A model generated the notes under the pieces. It saw only the letters and a program-made list of their open reading frames with translations, was not told the DNA's origin and ran no database searches. 6,879 nucleotides of DNA, taken from NCBI GenBank assembly GCA_039934475.1, contig JBDTMC010000426.1:1-6879 (forward strand), given 5' to 3'. Positions 1 to 6,305 of this stretch are shown piece by piece. This DNA comes from JBDTMC01 sp039934475. Lineage in GTDB: Bacteria; Acidobacteriota; Terriglobia; Bryobacterales; Bryobacteraceae. How positions within the stretch are numbered: position 1 is the stretch's first letter; each line of letters begins with the position of its first letter. Position numbers and translations under genes: made by a program.

Positions 1-1
1 A

Positions 2-648
2 GAAGCGCAGCGCCCTATCGCGATAGTGACTGCACGCGGCCATGAGCCCGCGACGATTGAGGCCGCGCTGGAACTGCTGGTCAAACAAGGCTTCTTACCC
101 GCCGTTCCTCCTGTGTTTGGAATCTATCCGGTCACGAATCCCAAAACACGTGGGCGGCTTGGGGTGTCCGATCCGGAAATGAGCGTGTCTGCCATTAAGA
201 AGGTAGCCATCAAGGACGCTGTCGAACAGGCGCTTGTGCGGTACGGTTCGGCCCCTCCGCATCGGTTCGGCATGTCGGACGACGACCCGGCCAATATCGC
301 GTTTGCCATTTCGGCCATGCGCGACTGTAAGCTGAAGTATCCCCATCAGAGATTCTTCGTCATCAATACCAACCATGAGGAGTCCGCTAAGTTAGAGATC
401 TTTCCCATGACGCATCCGGCAACTCGCCGCGGCGGGCTCCAGGAGGATATATTTGCGCGGGCTGTGACCCAGATACCAGGCCCACACTCCCGAACCGTGA
501 AGCTGTTTGGGAAGGATGTTTGTTTGAGCCATTCCTGAAATGGGTGAACGAGGACCTGGCGCCGGCTACAATACTGCATACCTACTTCTCCAGGGGTTTC
601 AGCTACGCAAACCTGATTGTCGAAGTCGGAGCGGAAACCGATCAGTAG
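2..648 (+). pseudogene. HAD-like hydrolase family protein, 5'-partial and frameshifted
   Basis: The reading frame is open from the left edge, so the true start lies outside the window. Near the beginning, IAIVTARG looks like HAD motif II (a beta-strand ending in Thr), and FGMSDDDPANI, about 90 residues in, looks like the acidic HAD motif IV; a Lys-rich helix lies between them. Motif I would be upstream of the window. The frame stops at 536-538 (TGA), but in the frame one base back, coding sense continues at once (FEPFLKWVNEDLAPATILHT, then SRGFSYANLIVEV) to a TAG at 646-648. The joined product is a natural C-terminus, so one base has been lost or two gained between about 505 and 525. This could be a real pseudogene or a sequencing error. 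The substrate is unknown. It converges on pnkp, 63 bp away. The HAD assignment is moderately supported; the frame change is clear. Confidence 0.62.
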
Positions 649-711
649 GAGAGTTCGGATTTCGCGTTGAATCGGGAGAGTCAGAGTGAACGGTGGATTC
701 ATGGTCTGGCT

Positions 712-3264
712 CTACACCCTCGGGTCTACTGGTTCGCTTTCGAGCGCCAACACACCAAACACGCACTCATGTACCCGTCGAAGCGGTTCGCGGGCGACGA
801 AACGCTCGAGGGCTTCGATTCCTAGCGAGAACTCGCGGGCAGCGAGGGAGCGTTTGCCGGACACGCTGCGCTTGCGCAACCCGGGCAGTTGATCGTCGGC
901 GGTGTATTCCGGCCCGTAAATGATGCGCAGGTATTCGCGGCCTCGGCATTTCAACGCGGGCTGGACAATCCCCCTGGGGCCATTCGCCACGAAATCGAGA
1001 GGCTTAACTACCATTCCTTCGCCGCCTTTGCCGGTCGATTCCTCCCACCACCGTGACGCCAATTCCACGGCGGATTCGTCGGCCAGATCGACTTCGCGGA
1101 AGGCTGTCGCCAGAATGAAGCCAGGATCGGCGGCTGCCAGCCGGTGCAACGTTTCCATGTGCCAGCGATTCGTTTTATCCACATGCACCGCCCTTTCGGA
1201 TGCCAGCAGATGAAACGGCGCCAAGCGGTAGTCCGCGAGGGAATGAACCGGCCAGCAGTAGCGGCGATACGCTTCGCGGTATTTGCGCACACGCGCCAGC
1301 CGTTGCCCGTAGACTTGTGCCAGGTCGCTTGCAGCAGCGCTTCGCTCAATCGCTTCCAGTGCCGCTGTCAACGATGCTTCACCGGCGGCGCCTACAGCTG
1401 CATATTGCCGCTGGATGAGTTCTCGCGCTTTCGCCGACCACGGCATCAATTCACAATCGAAACAGAACCATTCCGATTGGAACTCGTCCCAGAAACCGGC
1501 TTCGGAAACCGCCAGTTGAAGTCGTGCGATCAGCGCCGCCTCGTCCGCCGGGTTGGGGAAGAACGGCCGGCCTGTACGGGTATAGCAGATACCGGCGCGG
1601 CCATCGACTGACCCAAATCGTTCGCTGGCCGTCTTCAAGTCCCGGCACACGATAATCACGGCGCGCGATCCCATGTGCTTCTCTTCGCAAATCACTTTTG
1701 CAATCCGGTTCTTCCGGAAGTAATCGAAGGCCTCGGTGGGATATTCCAGATAGTCGGGACGTGACGACGTTTCACTCGGAGACATGGTGGGCGGCAGGTA
1801 GATCAGCCAGTGAGGATCCACCGCAAAGCGACTCATCACTTCCAGTGCGGCAATGGAGTTTTCTTCGCGGATCGTCACTTTGCCAGATAGGCGCGTTTCA
1901 ACGATTCGCTTTCCCGTGACGTCTTCCAGGTCCAGCACGTCGTCCAGCACCTGTTGGCTGCTCCGCGATTCATCCCCTGGAGGCGCGATCGGCCGTATCG
2001 GCGAGGAATATTCGCGGGCGGCGAGCACGGCGACGAATTCCCGCTCCGGATAGCGGAGTGCGGTCAGTTTGCCGCCGAACACCGCCCCAGTATCGATGTT
2101 GACCGTGTTATTCAGCCATTCGGGCGAAGGAACAGGCGTGTGCCCGTAGACAACCGTAGCCTTTCCCCGGTATTCGGATGCCCAGTTGTAGCGAATGGGC
2201 AACCCGAACTCATCGGTTTCGCCGGTTGTCTCTCCGAACATGCAAAACTCGCGTACAGCAGCGGCTCCGCGACCGTGCATCTCTTCGCGCAGTCCGGCAT
2301 GCGCGGCCACCAGCCGTCCCCCGTCGAAAACATAGTGGCTGACCAAAGCATCGAGAAAGGAAGCGATCCTGGCACGGTCCTCCGCCCCCAACGCTTGCAG
2401 TTCAGTAATGGATTGCTCCATACCGTGCTTTACCTGTACCTGCTTTCCACGAAGCCAGCGCATGAGCTTGACGTCATGGTTCCCGGCTACGCAGAATGCC
2501 ACGCCGTCTTTAACCATGTTGCGAACGATTCGTAGAGTATCCAGAACCTGTGGCCCCCGATCGACCAGATCACCGAGGAAGATGGCTCTGCGGCCGCCCG
2601 GATGACGCCACTGTTCCTCCCCCCAGGGAGATTCCGGCTGCTCCAGTTCGTGCCGCTCCCAGCCCAGGTTTTTCAACAGCGCACGCAACTCATCGGCGCA
2701 ACCATGGAGGTCGCCGAAAATGTCGAACGGTCCGGCCTGGTCCTTCTTGTTGTTCCACAGGGGCATGCGCCGAATCTCGGCGTCGGCGTCCCCGTCCAGA
2801 ATGTGGACCTGACGGAACCCCTCCCGCTCCAGCCCGCGCAGGCCGCGCTTCAGCTCCATAACTTGCCGATGCACCACATGCGGACCAAAGGCTCTGTTTG
2901 CCCGGTCCTTGTTCCGGTCCTGACAGGTCCTTTCCGGGGTATTGAGGACAATCGCAATGGCAAAACAATGATACTTTCGGGCCTGCTCCACCAGGCGCTT
3001 CCGATCTTCCGCTCGCACGTTGGTCGCATCCACGACCGTCAGCTTTCCGCGCGCCAGACGCTTTTCCAGGAGATAGTACAGCGCGTCAAAGGCATCCGGC
3101 GTCGCCGCCTGATCGTTTTCGTCGTCACTCACCAGCCCGCGAAAGAAGTCTGATGACAGGATTTCCGTGGGCAAAAAGTGTTGCCCCGCGAACGTAGACT
3201 TTCCAGAGCCGGAAGCGCCGATCAGCGCGACAAGAGCCAGTTCGGGAATCTCGATCGTCTTCAT
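712..3264 (-). CDS. pnkp: Polynucleotide kinase-phosphatase-ligase Pnkp (bacterial RNA repair)
   Basis: This 850-aa three-module enzyme (Clostridium thermocellum Pnkp is of similar size) heals and seals broken RNA. The N-terminal kinase has a Walker A GASGSGKST (16-24), the SSDFFRGLVSDDENDQ segment with Asp39 and Arg42 expected to bind the 5'-OH end, DATN (79-82) and an Arg-rich lid (about 112-124). The central metallophosphatase, which removes 2',3'-cyclic and 3' phosphates, shows GDLHG (184-188), GDLVDRG (231-237), GNHD (261-264), AAHAG around His321 and GHTPV (373-377). The C-terminal ligase has the nucleotidyl Lys528 in EEKHMGSR, a FDCELMPW motif and GEGMVVKP followed by a Lys-Cys-Arg-Gly-Arg-Glu-Tyr segment. 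All expected catalytic residues are visible, so it should be active. The ATG overlaps the hen1 stop by one base (TGATG), with AAGGCGG just upstream as a weak ribosome site, implying coupled translation. Family knowledge: sealing needs the Hen1 N-terminal domain. Confidence 0.97.
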   Translation of the reverse strand: MKTIEIPELALVALIGASGSGKSTFAGQHFLPTEILSSDFFRGLVSDDENDQAATPDAFDALYYLLEKRLARGKLTVVDATNVRAEDRKRLVEQARKYHCFAIAIVLNTPERTCQDRNKDRANRAFGPHVVHRQVMELKRGLRGLEREGFRQVHILDGDADAEIRRMPLWNNKKDQAGPFDIFGDLHGCADELRALLKNLGWERHELEQPESPWGEEQWRHPGGRRAIFLGDLVDRGPQVLDTLRIVRNMVKDGVAFCVAGNHDVKLMRWLRGKQVQVKHGMEQSITELQALGAEDRARIASFLDALVSHYVFDGGRLVAAHAGLREEMHGRGAAAVREFCMFGETTGETDEFGLPIRYNWASEYRGKATVVYGHTPVPSPEWLNNTVNIDTGAVFGGKLTALRYPEREFVAVLAAREYSSPIRPIAPPGDESRSSQQVLDDVLDLEDVTGKRIVETRLSGKVTIREENSIAALEVMSRFAVDPHWLIYLPPTMSPSETSSRPDYLEYPTEAFDYFRKNRIAKVICEEKHMGSRAVIIVCRDLKTASERFGSVDGRAGICYTRTGRPFFPNPADEAALIARLQLAVSEAGFWDEFQSEWFCFDCELMPWSAKARELIQRQYAAVGAAGEASLTAALEAIERSAAASDLAQVYGQRLARVRKYREAYRRYCWPVHSLADYRLAPFHLLASERAVHVDKTNRWHMETLHRLAAADPGFILATAFREVDLADESAVELASRWWEESTGKGGEGMVVKPLDFVANGPRGIVQPALKCRGREYLRIIYGPEYTADDQLPGLRKRSVSGKRSLAAREFSLGIEALERFVAREPLRRVHECVFGVLALESEPVDPRV

Positions 3265-4694
3265 CAGGCAACCGCCTTTGCGGTGGAATCCCCCGGAAGA
3301 GAGAAAATTGCCATTTGTGAAGGCGCTCCGTGCGTTCCATCAACGGGACCGATGGGCTCAAGCCGGACGTTGTAGCCGAAGCGTGCTGCTATGGCTTCGG
3401 CCCATCCGGCAAACTCACTCCTGGTCCACTCAAAGCGATGATCGCCATGGCGCATCTTGCCCGGCGGCAACCCGGGAAACAAGGCATTGTACTCGCGATT
3501 CGGCGTGGTCACAATTATGTGATGGGGCCTCGCAAATTCAAACACCACGCGCTCCATGGCTTTCAGGCGCGCGCCGTCCAGGTGCTCGATGACTTCCACC
3601 AAAGCCGCGGCATCGAATCCCTCCAGACGCCGATCCCGATAGAGCAGTGAGCCCTGGATCAACTGAATCCGCTTTCTTTGACGCTCAGGCAATTGATCGA
3701 GCCTGAGTTTGGACGAGGCCATTTCCAGGGAACGGTGGCTGACATCCATCCCCTGAACCCGTTCGAAAGTGCGATCCGCAAGCAGCCGCCGTATCAGCTT
3801 CCCTTCGCCACAGCCGAGATCCATCACCGTCCTGGCGCCCATTTCCTTCAGCCGGGTCGCCACCAGATTCAGGCGCTGCGTATGGAGTGTAAGAGGCCGT
3901 TCCAGGTCCTTTTCCGTGCGCGCCGCCTGCTCCGTCTTCGATTCCAATGCTTCCACCTGCGCGCTTTCGTCGTCCAGAAGGCGAGCGAAGGCCTGTTCCA
4001 CCAGAGAGGAACGGCGCTTCAGGTAGCGGCTCACGATCAATTGCCGTTCGGGATGTGCGTTTAACCAGCCCTCTCCGTGGCGAAGCAGTTTGTCCACCTC
4101 GGCATCGCCTATGTAATAGTGCTTTTCGTCATCCAGCACCGGAAGCAGCACGTAGAGATGAGACAGAACGTCATGAACGGTCCGTTCCCCATGGAGTACC
4201 AACCGGATATAGCTGCTTTCACCCCATTCGGGAAACTGCTCGTCAAGAGGAATAGGAGCAACCTCCACCCGGTATCCGAGCGGCTCGAAAAGCCGGAGCA
4301 GGATATCGGCTCCGCCGCGAGCCCGAATCACCTCCACGCGAACCGTCAGGCGAAGTTTGGTACTGACGAGTTCAGGGCGCTTCTGGCAATTACCCGCGAG
4401 AGCGGTCCCGAAGACCCGGCCGATGGCAACCGTCAGATACGAAGAAGCGACGTAGGGCCGGTCGTTTACGTAATCCTCCGGCCGCCGAGCCCCGCGCACC
4501 AGGTCCACCGGATCGATCTCCAGCAGCAGGCACGCGGTGCAAACCTGGGGCGTCGCGGCGGTGAAGAATACGCGCGCTTTCCCGAACGGCAGGTCGAGGG
4601 AATGTAGATTCGCGGGATTCTTGTGAAGCAGGAATCCGATATCCGTGGCTTCCGGGCCCGCGTTGGTACCCGTGTTAGTTACAGAGAGGAGCAT
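3264..4694 (-). CDS. hen1: 3'-terminal RNA ribose 2'-O-methyltransferase Hen1
   Basis: This 476-aa protein has the full-length bacterial Hen1 architecture. The N-terminal half starts MLLSVTNT...ATDIGFLLHKNP and continues FGKARVFF and PYVASSYLTVAIGRVFGTA, which is the ligase-activating module characteristic of bacterial Hen1. The C-terminal half is a SAM-dependent methyltransferase with motif I DLGCGEGKL (292-300) and the metal site EVIEH (Glu367, Glu370, His371) plus His419 in MRHGDHRFEW. This matches the Glu-Glu-His-His Mn site of C. thermocellum Hen1 with an offset of one. It methylates the 2'-OH of the 3'-terminal nucleotide at a healed RNA break before Pnkp ligation, so the repaired site resists a second cut by the same ribotoxin (family knowledge). 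The ATG at 4694 gives the canonical N-terminus, although no strong Shine-Dalgarno precedes it. It is the first gene of the hen1-pnkp operon; expression is probably driven from the divergent gap 4695-4804. Confidence 0.97.
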   Translation of the reverse strand: MLLSVTNTGTNAGPEATDIGFLLHKNPANLHSLDLPFGKARVFFTAATPQVCTACLLLEIDPVDLVRGARRPEDYVNDRPYVASSYLTVAIGRVFGTALAGNCQKRPELVSTKLRLTVRVEVIRARGGADILLRLFEPLGYRVEVAPIPLDEQFPEWGESSYIRLVLHGERTVHDVLSHLYVLLPVLDDEKHYYIGDAEVDKLLRHGEGWLNAHPERQLIVSRYLKRRSSLVEQAFARLLDDESAQVEALESKTEQAARTEKDLERPLTLHTQRLNLVATRLKEMGARTVMDLGCGEGKLIRRLLADRTFERVQGMDVSHRSLEMASSKLRLDQLPERQRKRIQLIQGSLLYRDRRLEGFDAAALVEVIEHLDGARLKAMERVVFEFARPHHIIVTTPNREYNALFPGLPPGKMRHGDHRFEWTRSEFAGWAEAIAARFGYNVRLEPIGPVDGTHGAPSQMAIFSLPGDSTAKAVA

Positions 4695-4804
4695 ACTCAG
4701 CGTTCAAAAGAGTTCCGGCTATCCGCGTTGCCTTTTCTTCATTCTCTCAGTTGGTGCAGGCTCGCGGGAAGAAACTATGTTTCCATGGAATTCGGAGGCC
4801 CGCC
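4695..4804. promoter_or_regulatory. Divergent intergenic region between hen1 and the Cys-rich gene
   Basis: The 110 bp separate two outward-reading genes and should hold both promoters. On the plus strand a weak candidate is TTGGTG (4751-4756) with TATGTT (4776-4781), but the 19-bp spacing is long. The ribosome site GGAGG (4794-4798), 6 nt before the ATG at 4805, is convincing and fixes the start of the Cys-rich gene. No clear hexamer pair or operator is visible for hen1. Confidence 0.4.
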
Positions 4805-5131
4805 ATGCCAATAAAAGCGAAACGCCCCAGGAAAGACGAGACCTCGGGCGAGTCCCTGGATTCTTCCGGCTACACGGTCGCCTATCTCGGATGGTTTGGA
4901 CTGTGCCGCACGCTGGAGTCCGATTTCGAACCGTACGGGAAGCGCAGCCGAAGCGACGGGAATCCCGCTGATTGTAGCTGCGGGTGCCGCTATTTCGTCC
5001 CGCTCGCCCCGGAGGGCCTGTCATGCGACTGGGGATGCTGTCTCAACAAGAAGAGCCCCCGCGCCGGCCTGCTGACTTTCGAGCATCAGGGTTGCCGCGA
5101 ATTCGAGTACGGCGCCCGCGTTTCAGAATGA
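4805..5131 (+). CDS. Small Cys-rich protein with DWG-C / EHQGC tail, putative metal binder
   Basis: The gene encodes 108 aa. The ATG at 4805 is chosen over an in-frame upstream GTG (4751) because GGAGG sits 6 nt before it. The N-terminus is basic (MPIKAKRPRK) and unlike a signal peptide. The C-terminal half is dense in cysteines: CSCGC (57-61), Cys74, the paired Cys78-Cys79 in DWGCC, and Cys97 in TFEHQGC, with His95 nearby. The spacing suggests one or two structural metal sites, probably zinc, in a cytoplasmic protein. The segment from DWG through SPRxGLLTFEHQGC recalls the C-terminal motif of DUF3027-type proteins, but this is from memory and unverified. It is divergent from hen1, so shared regulation with RNA repair is possible though not shown. 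The function is unknown. Confidence 0.75.
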   Translation: MPIKAKRPRKDETSGESLDSSGYTVAYLGWFGLCRTLESDFEPYGKRSRSDGNPADCSCGCRYFVPLAPEGLSCDWGCCLNKKSPRAGLLTFEHQGCREFEYGARVSE

Positions 5132-5281
5132 GCATGGTCTGCATGTCGGATGTGCAAGACCTGCATCGGAACGTCGATGTTCCTCGCAGTTCCGCCGTGA
5201 CGAGGGTCATTCAGTCTCCGGCGCCTGGGAGTCGCGCTCGGCGGAACCAATAGCGTGAGTGTTGAACCGTTAAATCGCTTA
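5132..5281. other. Non-coding stretch between Cys-rich gene and minus-strand small genes
   Basis: I see no convincing reading frame in these 150 bp. They contain the inverted repeat at 5189-5247 and lie between converging transcription units, so the natural role would be transcription termination, but there is no T-tract next to the repeat. Confidence 0.4.
5189..5247. repeat. 9-bp inverted repeat with 41-bp loop
   Basis: GTTCCGCCG at 5189-5197 is perfectly complementary to CGGCGGAAC at 5239-5247. The loop contains a second short pairing around the palindrome GGCGCC (CTCC against GGAG), so a branched hairpin could form. It sits between converging genes and could be a bidirectional terminator-like or protein-binding element; no poly-T follows on either strand. 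Confidence 0.45.
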
Positions 5282-5488
5282 TTACGAACGTACCCTCACT
5301 TGATCTCCGTGCCATGAGGAACCATCCCCGATGTAAGCAAATGTCTTGGGCACTTCGCCTTCACCAGCCAACGTGAACTTCGGAAACTTTTTGTACCATG
5401 TTCCGTGCGGTACCTCAGGATCGGAATTCAGCCAATCGTGGGCTTCGTTGACCTCTTTGCGGAGCTGGCTGGATGTCTTGGCGCCCAT
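5282..5488 (-). CDS. Hypothetical 68-aa protein, possibly the C-terminal remnant of a broken gene
   Basis: From ATG 5488 the frame gives 68 residues ending in TAA. The product is polar and mixed, with aromatic-rich segments (HDWLNSDPEVPHGTWYKKF, then IGDGSSWHG), and it does not look like random translation of a non-coding strand. There is only a weak purine run (AAAGAAAA) before the start. The same frame is open further upstream to a GTG at 5611, but that part overlaps the conserved KGG sequence read in another frame, so I trim to 5488. It overlaps the end of the KGG frame (5415). It could be an independent small gene, or the tail of a gene whose front half is now out of frame. I do not recognise the family. 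Confidence 0.42.
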   Translation of the reverse strand: MGAKTSSQLRKEVNEAHDWLNSDPEVPHGTWYKKFPKFTLAGEGEVPKTFAYIGDGSSWHGDQVRVRS

Positions 5489-5681
5489 ATGGTTTTTCTT
5501 TGGGTATATAGTCGCTGCCAGTTTTGGCCTTTGACCAACGTGCCTGAACTGCTTTGCGTGCGCTTTCGCTACGCTGTTCCGGTGTGAGTTTGGCGGCCCG
5601 TGCCGGACCACCTTTCTTGCCGCCCTAGCGCCCTAGAGCAACGGCGGCAGAATTCGTCTTTGTTGTTGGCGTGTTTCTCAT
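5415..5681 (-). pseudogene. KGG-type small basic protein interrupted by an amber codon
   Basis: Reading from ATG 5681 gives MRNTPTTKTNSAAVALGR, then TAG (5627-5625), then GGKKGGPARAAKLTPEQRSE and ARKAVQARWSKAK. The pattern AAVALGRxGGKKGGPARAxKLTPEQRSE...ARKAxxARW is a widespread small basic bacterial protein motif with a KGG-like repeat, likely nucleic-acid-associated. The amber codon falls where the family usually has Leu, so a single TTG-to-TAG change would explain it. After the motif the frame runs about 30 unconvincing residues to TGA at 5417-5415, so the native stop may also be lost. The codon lies inside an 8-bp tandem duplication (5621-5636). A -10 box overlaps the ATG, so transcripts from it would start inside the gene. 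Most likely it is a decayed gene; amber readthrough is a minor alternative. Confidence 0.66.
5621..5636. repeat. 8-bp perfect tandem repeat (CGCCCTAG x2)
   Basis: CGCCCTAG occurs twice back to back at 5621-5628 and 5629-5636. The first copy contains the amber codon that interrupts the KGG-type frame. Removing one copy would shift the frame by 8 nt, so the duplication alone does not explain the stop. Confidence 0.7.
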
Positions 5682-5708
5682 TATATGTGAGCGGTCACGA
5701 ATTGAAAA
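5680..5708 (-). promoter_or_regulatory. Sigma70-like promoter overlapping the KGG gene start
   Basis: On the minus strand, TTTTCA (5708-5703, 4 of 6 matches to TTGACA) is followed after exactly 17 bp by a perfect TATAAT (5685-5680). The last two bases of the -10 box are the first two of the ATG at 5681-5679, so a start site about 7 nt on would fall inside the KGG reading frame. The transcript would run through the KGG remnant and the 68-aa ORF. One copy of a 10-bp direct repeat lies in the spacer and another just upstream of the -35 box. Confidence 0.5.
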
Positions 5709-5724
5709 CTACGAGAGCGGTCAC
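5689..5724. repeat. 10-bp direct repeat pair flanking the -35 box, possible operator
   Basis: GAGCGGTCAC occurs at 5689-5698 and again at 5715-5724, a 26-bp centre-to-centre distance. On the minus strand (GTGACCGCTC) one copy is upstream of the -35 element and the other ends 3 bp from the -10 box. This arrangement suits a repressor or activator binding directly repeated sites, but the function is inferred from position only. Confidence 0.5.
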
Positions 5725-5762
5725 CGTACAAAGTACCGTCAACTCGGGCTTTGACGTTCTGA

Positions 5763-6196
5763 TTACCCTGTGGTTGGGCCAAGCATATCTATACCCAGGT
5801 AAGCGGCGAGTACCTCCTTGGGAGGCTTCTCCTTGTGCCCGATGCGCTTCAGCGCCGCGGCGTTCCAGGAAGTCGCAATGCGCCTGGGCCAAGCGCATCT
5901 GAGTCAGTATTGATCCCGCACTCTTTGATCCGATCCCACAACATCGTTTCGTGCGTCCAATCGTTGATATCCAGGTAACGACAAAACCCGCTCCGGTCTT
6001 CCGGGCGGCTCTCATCCCGACCCCAGTACGGACACGGCGTGGTGACCAGGGTGGCGACACCACGATCTTCCTCACCGAAGACTGCGGACATCATTGAGTT
6101 GACTGCGGTTTTCGGCCCGTATGTCACGCTCTCGATCGTATAGCAGTAAGCCCCGCGGGGGACCTCGGGATGGTTCGTTTTGCCTTCCGGGATCAC
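5763..6196 (-). pseudogene. Unknown Cys/Trp-rich small protein with a frameshifted C-terminus
   Basis: The start is GTG 6196, preceded 3 nt upstream by AAGGAGG and overlapping the stop of the 35-aa gene (GTGA). The product begins MIPEGKTNHPEVPRGAYCYT and includes TPCPYWG, then SGFCRYLDINDWTHETMLWD and IKECGIN, a coherent globular-looking sequence with four Cys and three Trp. In this frame it ends at 5849 with an unconvincing tail (ALRLPGTPRR). In the frame offset by one lost base, sense continues as RIATSWNAAALKRIGHKEK, then PPKEVLAAYLGIDML, to TAA at 5765-5763. The repaired length is about 144 aa. The break lies in the GC-rich run at about 5880-5895. The C-terminal segment has the look of a short helix-turn-helix-like end, which is speculative. 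I do not recognise the family. It could be a pseudogene or a base-calling error. Confidence 0.6.
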
Positions 6197-6300
6197 CGTC
6201 CTCCTTCGGAATAAGCCTTCCAATACTTCGGTACGGGGCGTCCATCCGCGAACTCCCACACGTCGGGAAGACGGTTCTCCAGATAATCGTCCAGCGCCAT
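6193..6300 (-). CDS. Hypothetical 35-aa protein, translationally coupled to the next gene
   Basis: ATG 6300 lies 5 nt after the stop of the 52-aa gene, and the TGA at 6195-6193 overlaps the GTG of the following gene (GTGA). The product starts MALDDYLENRLPDVWEFADG and ends VPKYWKAYSEGGR; it is acidic at the front and aromatic at the back, with no membrane segment. Its last codons encode the AAGGAGG ribosome site of the next gene, which argues for an intact coupled layout. An alternative is that this is the front of one longer protein split from the next gene by a frameshift, since the sense of both reads smoothly across the junction. There is no recognisable family. Confidence 0.5.
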   Translation of the reverse strand: MALDDYLENRLPDVWEFADGRPVPKYWKAYSEGGR

Positions 6301-6305
6301 AGTTG

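Noticed and set aside
500..530. Programmed -1 ribosomal frameshift at TTTGGGA in the HAD-like gene
   Set aside because: The zero frame reads TTT GGG AAG, so the X XXY YYZ slippery pattern is not in the right phase, and no downstream pseudoknot is evident; a simple indel is more likely.
1144..3153. Several plus-strand open frames of 150-193 aa lying opposite pnkp (for example 1954-2535 and 2602-3153)
   Set aside because: They are antisense to a clearly conserved catalytic protein, lack motifs, and arise from GC-rich codon structure.
4751..4804. Upstream GTG start (4751) for the Cys-rich protein
   Set aside because: There is no ribosome site there, while ATG 4805 has GGAGG 6 nt upstream.
5489..5611. 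Longer version of the 68-aa ORF starting at GTG 5611
   Set aside because: Its first 40 residues are the out-of-frame reading of the conserved KGG motif and look non-natural.
5738..5743. TTGACG on the minus strand as a strong -35 element
   Set aside because: No -10-like hexamer occurs 16-18 bp downstream; the TATAAT at 5685-5680 is too far.
5695..6075. A 126-aa minus-strand frame spanning the Cys/Trp-rich gene and its downstream region
   Set aside because: It overlaps better-supported coding in other frames and its composition is Arg/Ala-rich with no coherent motif.
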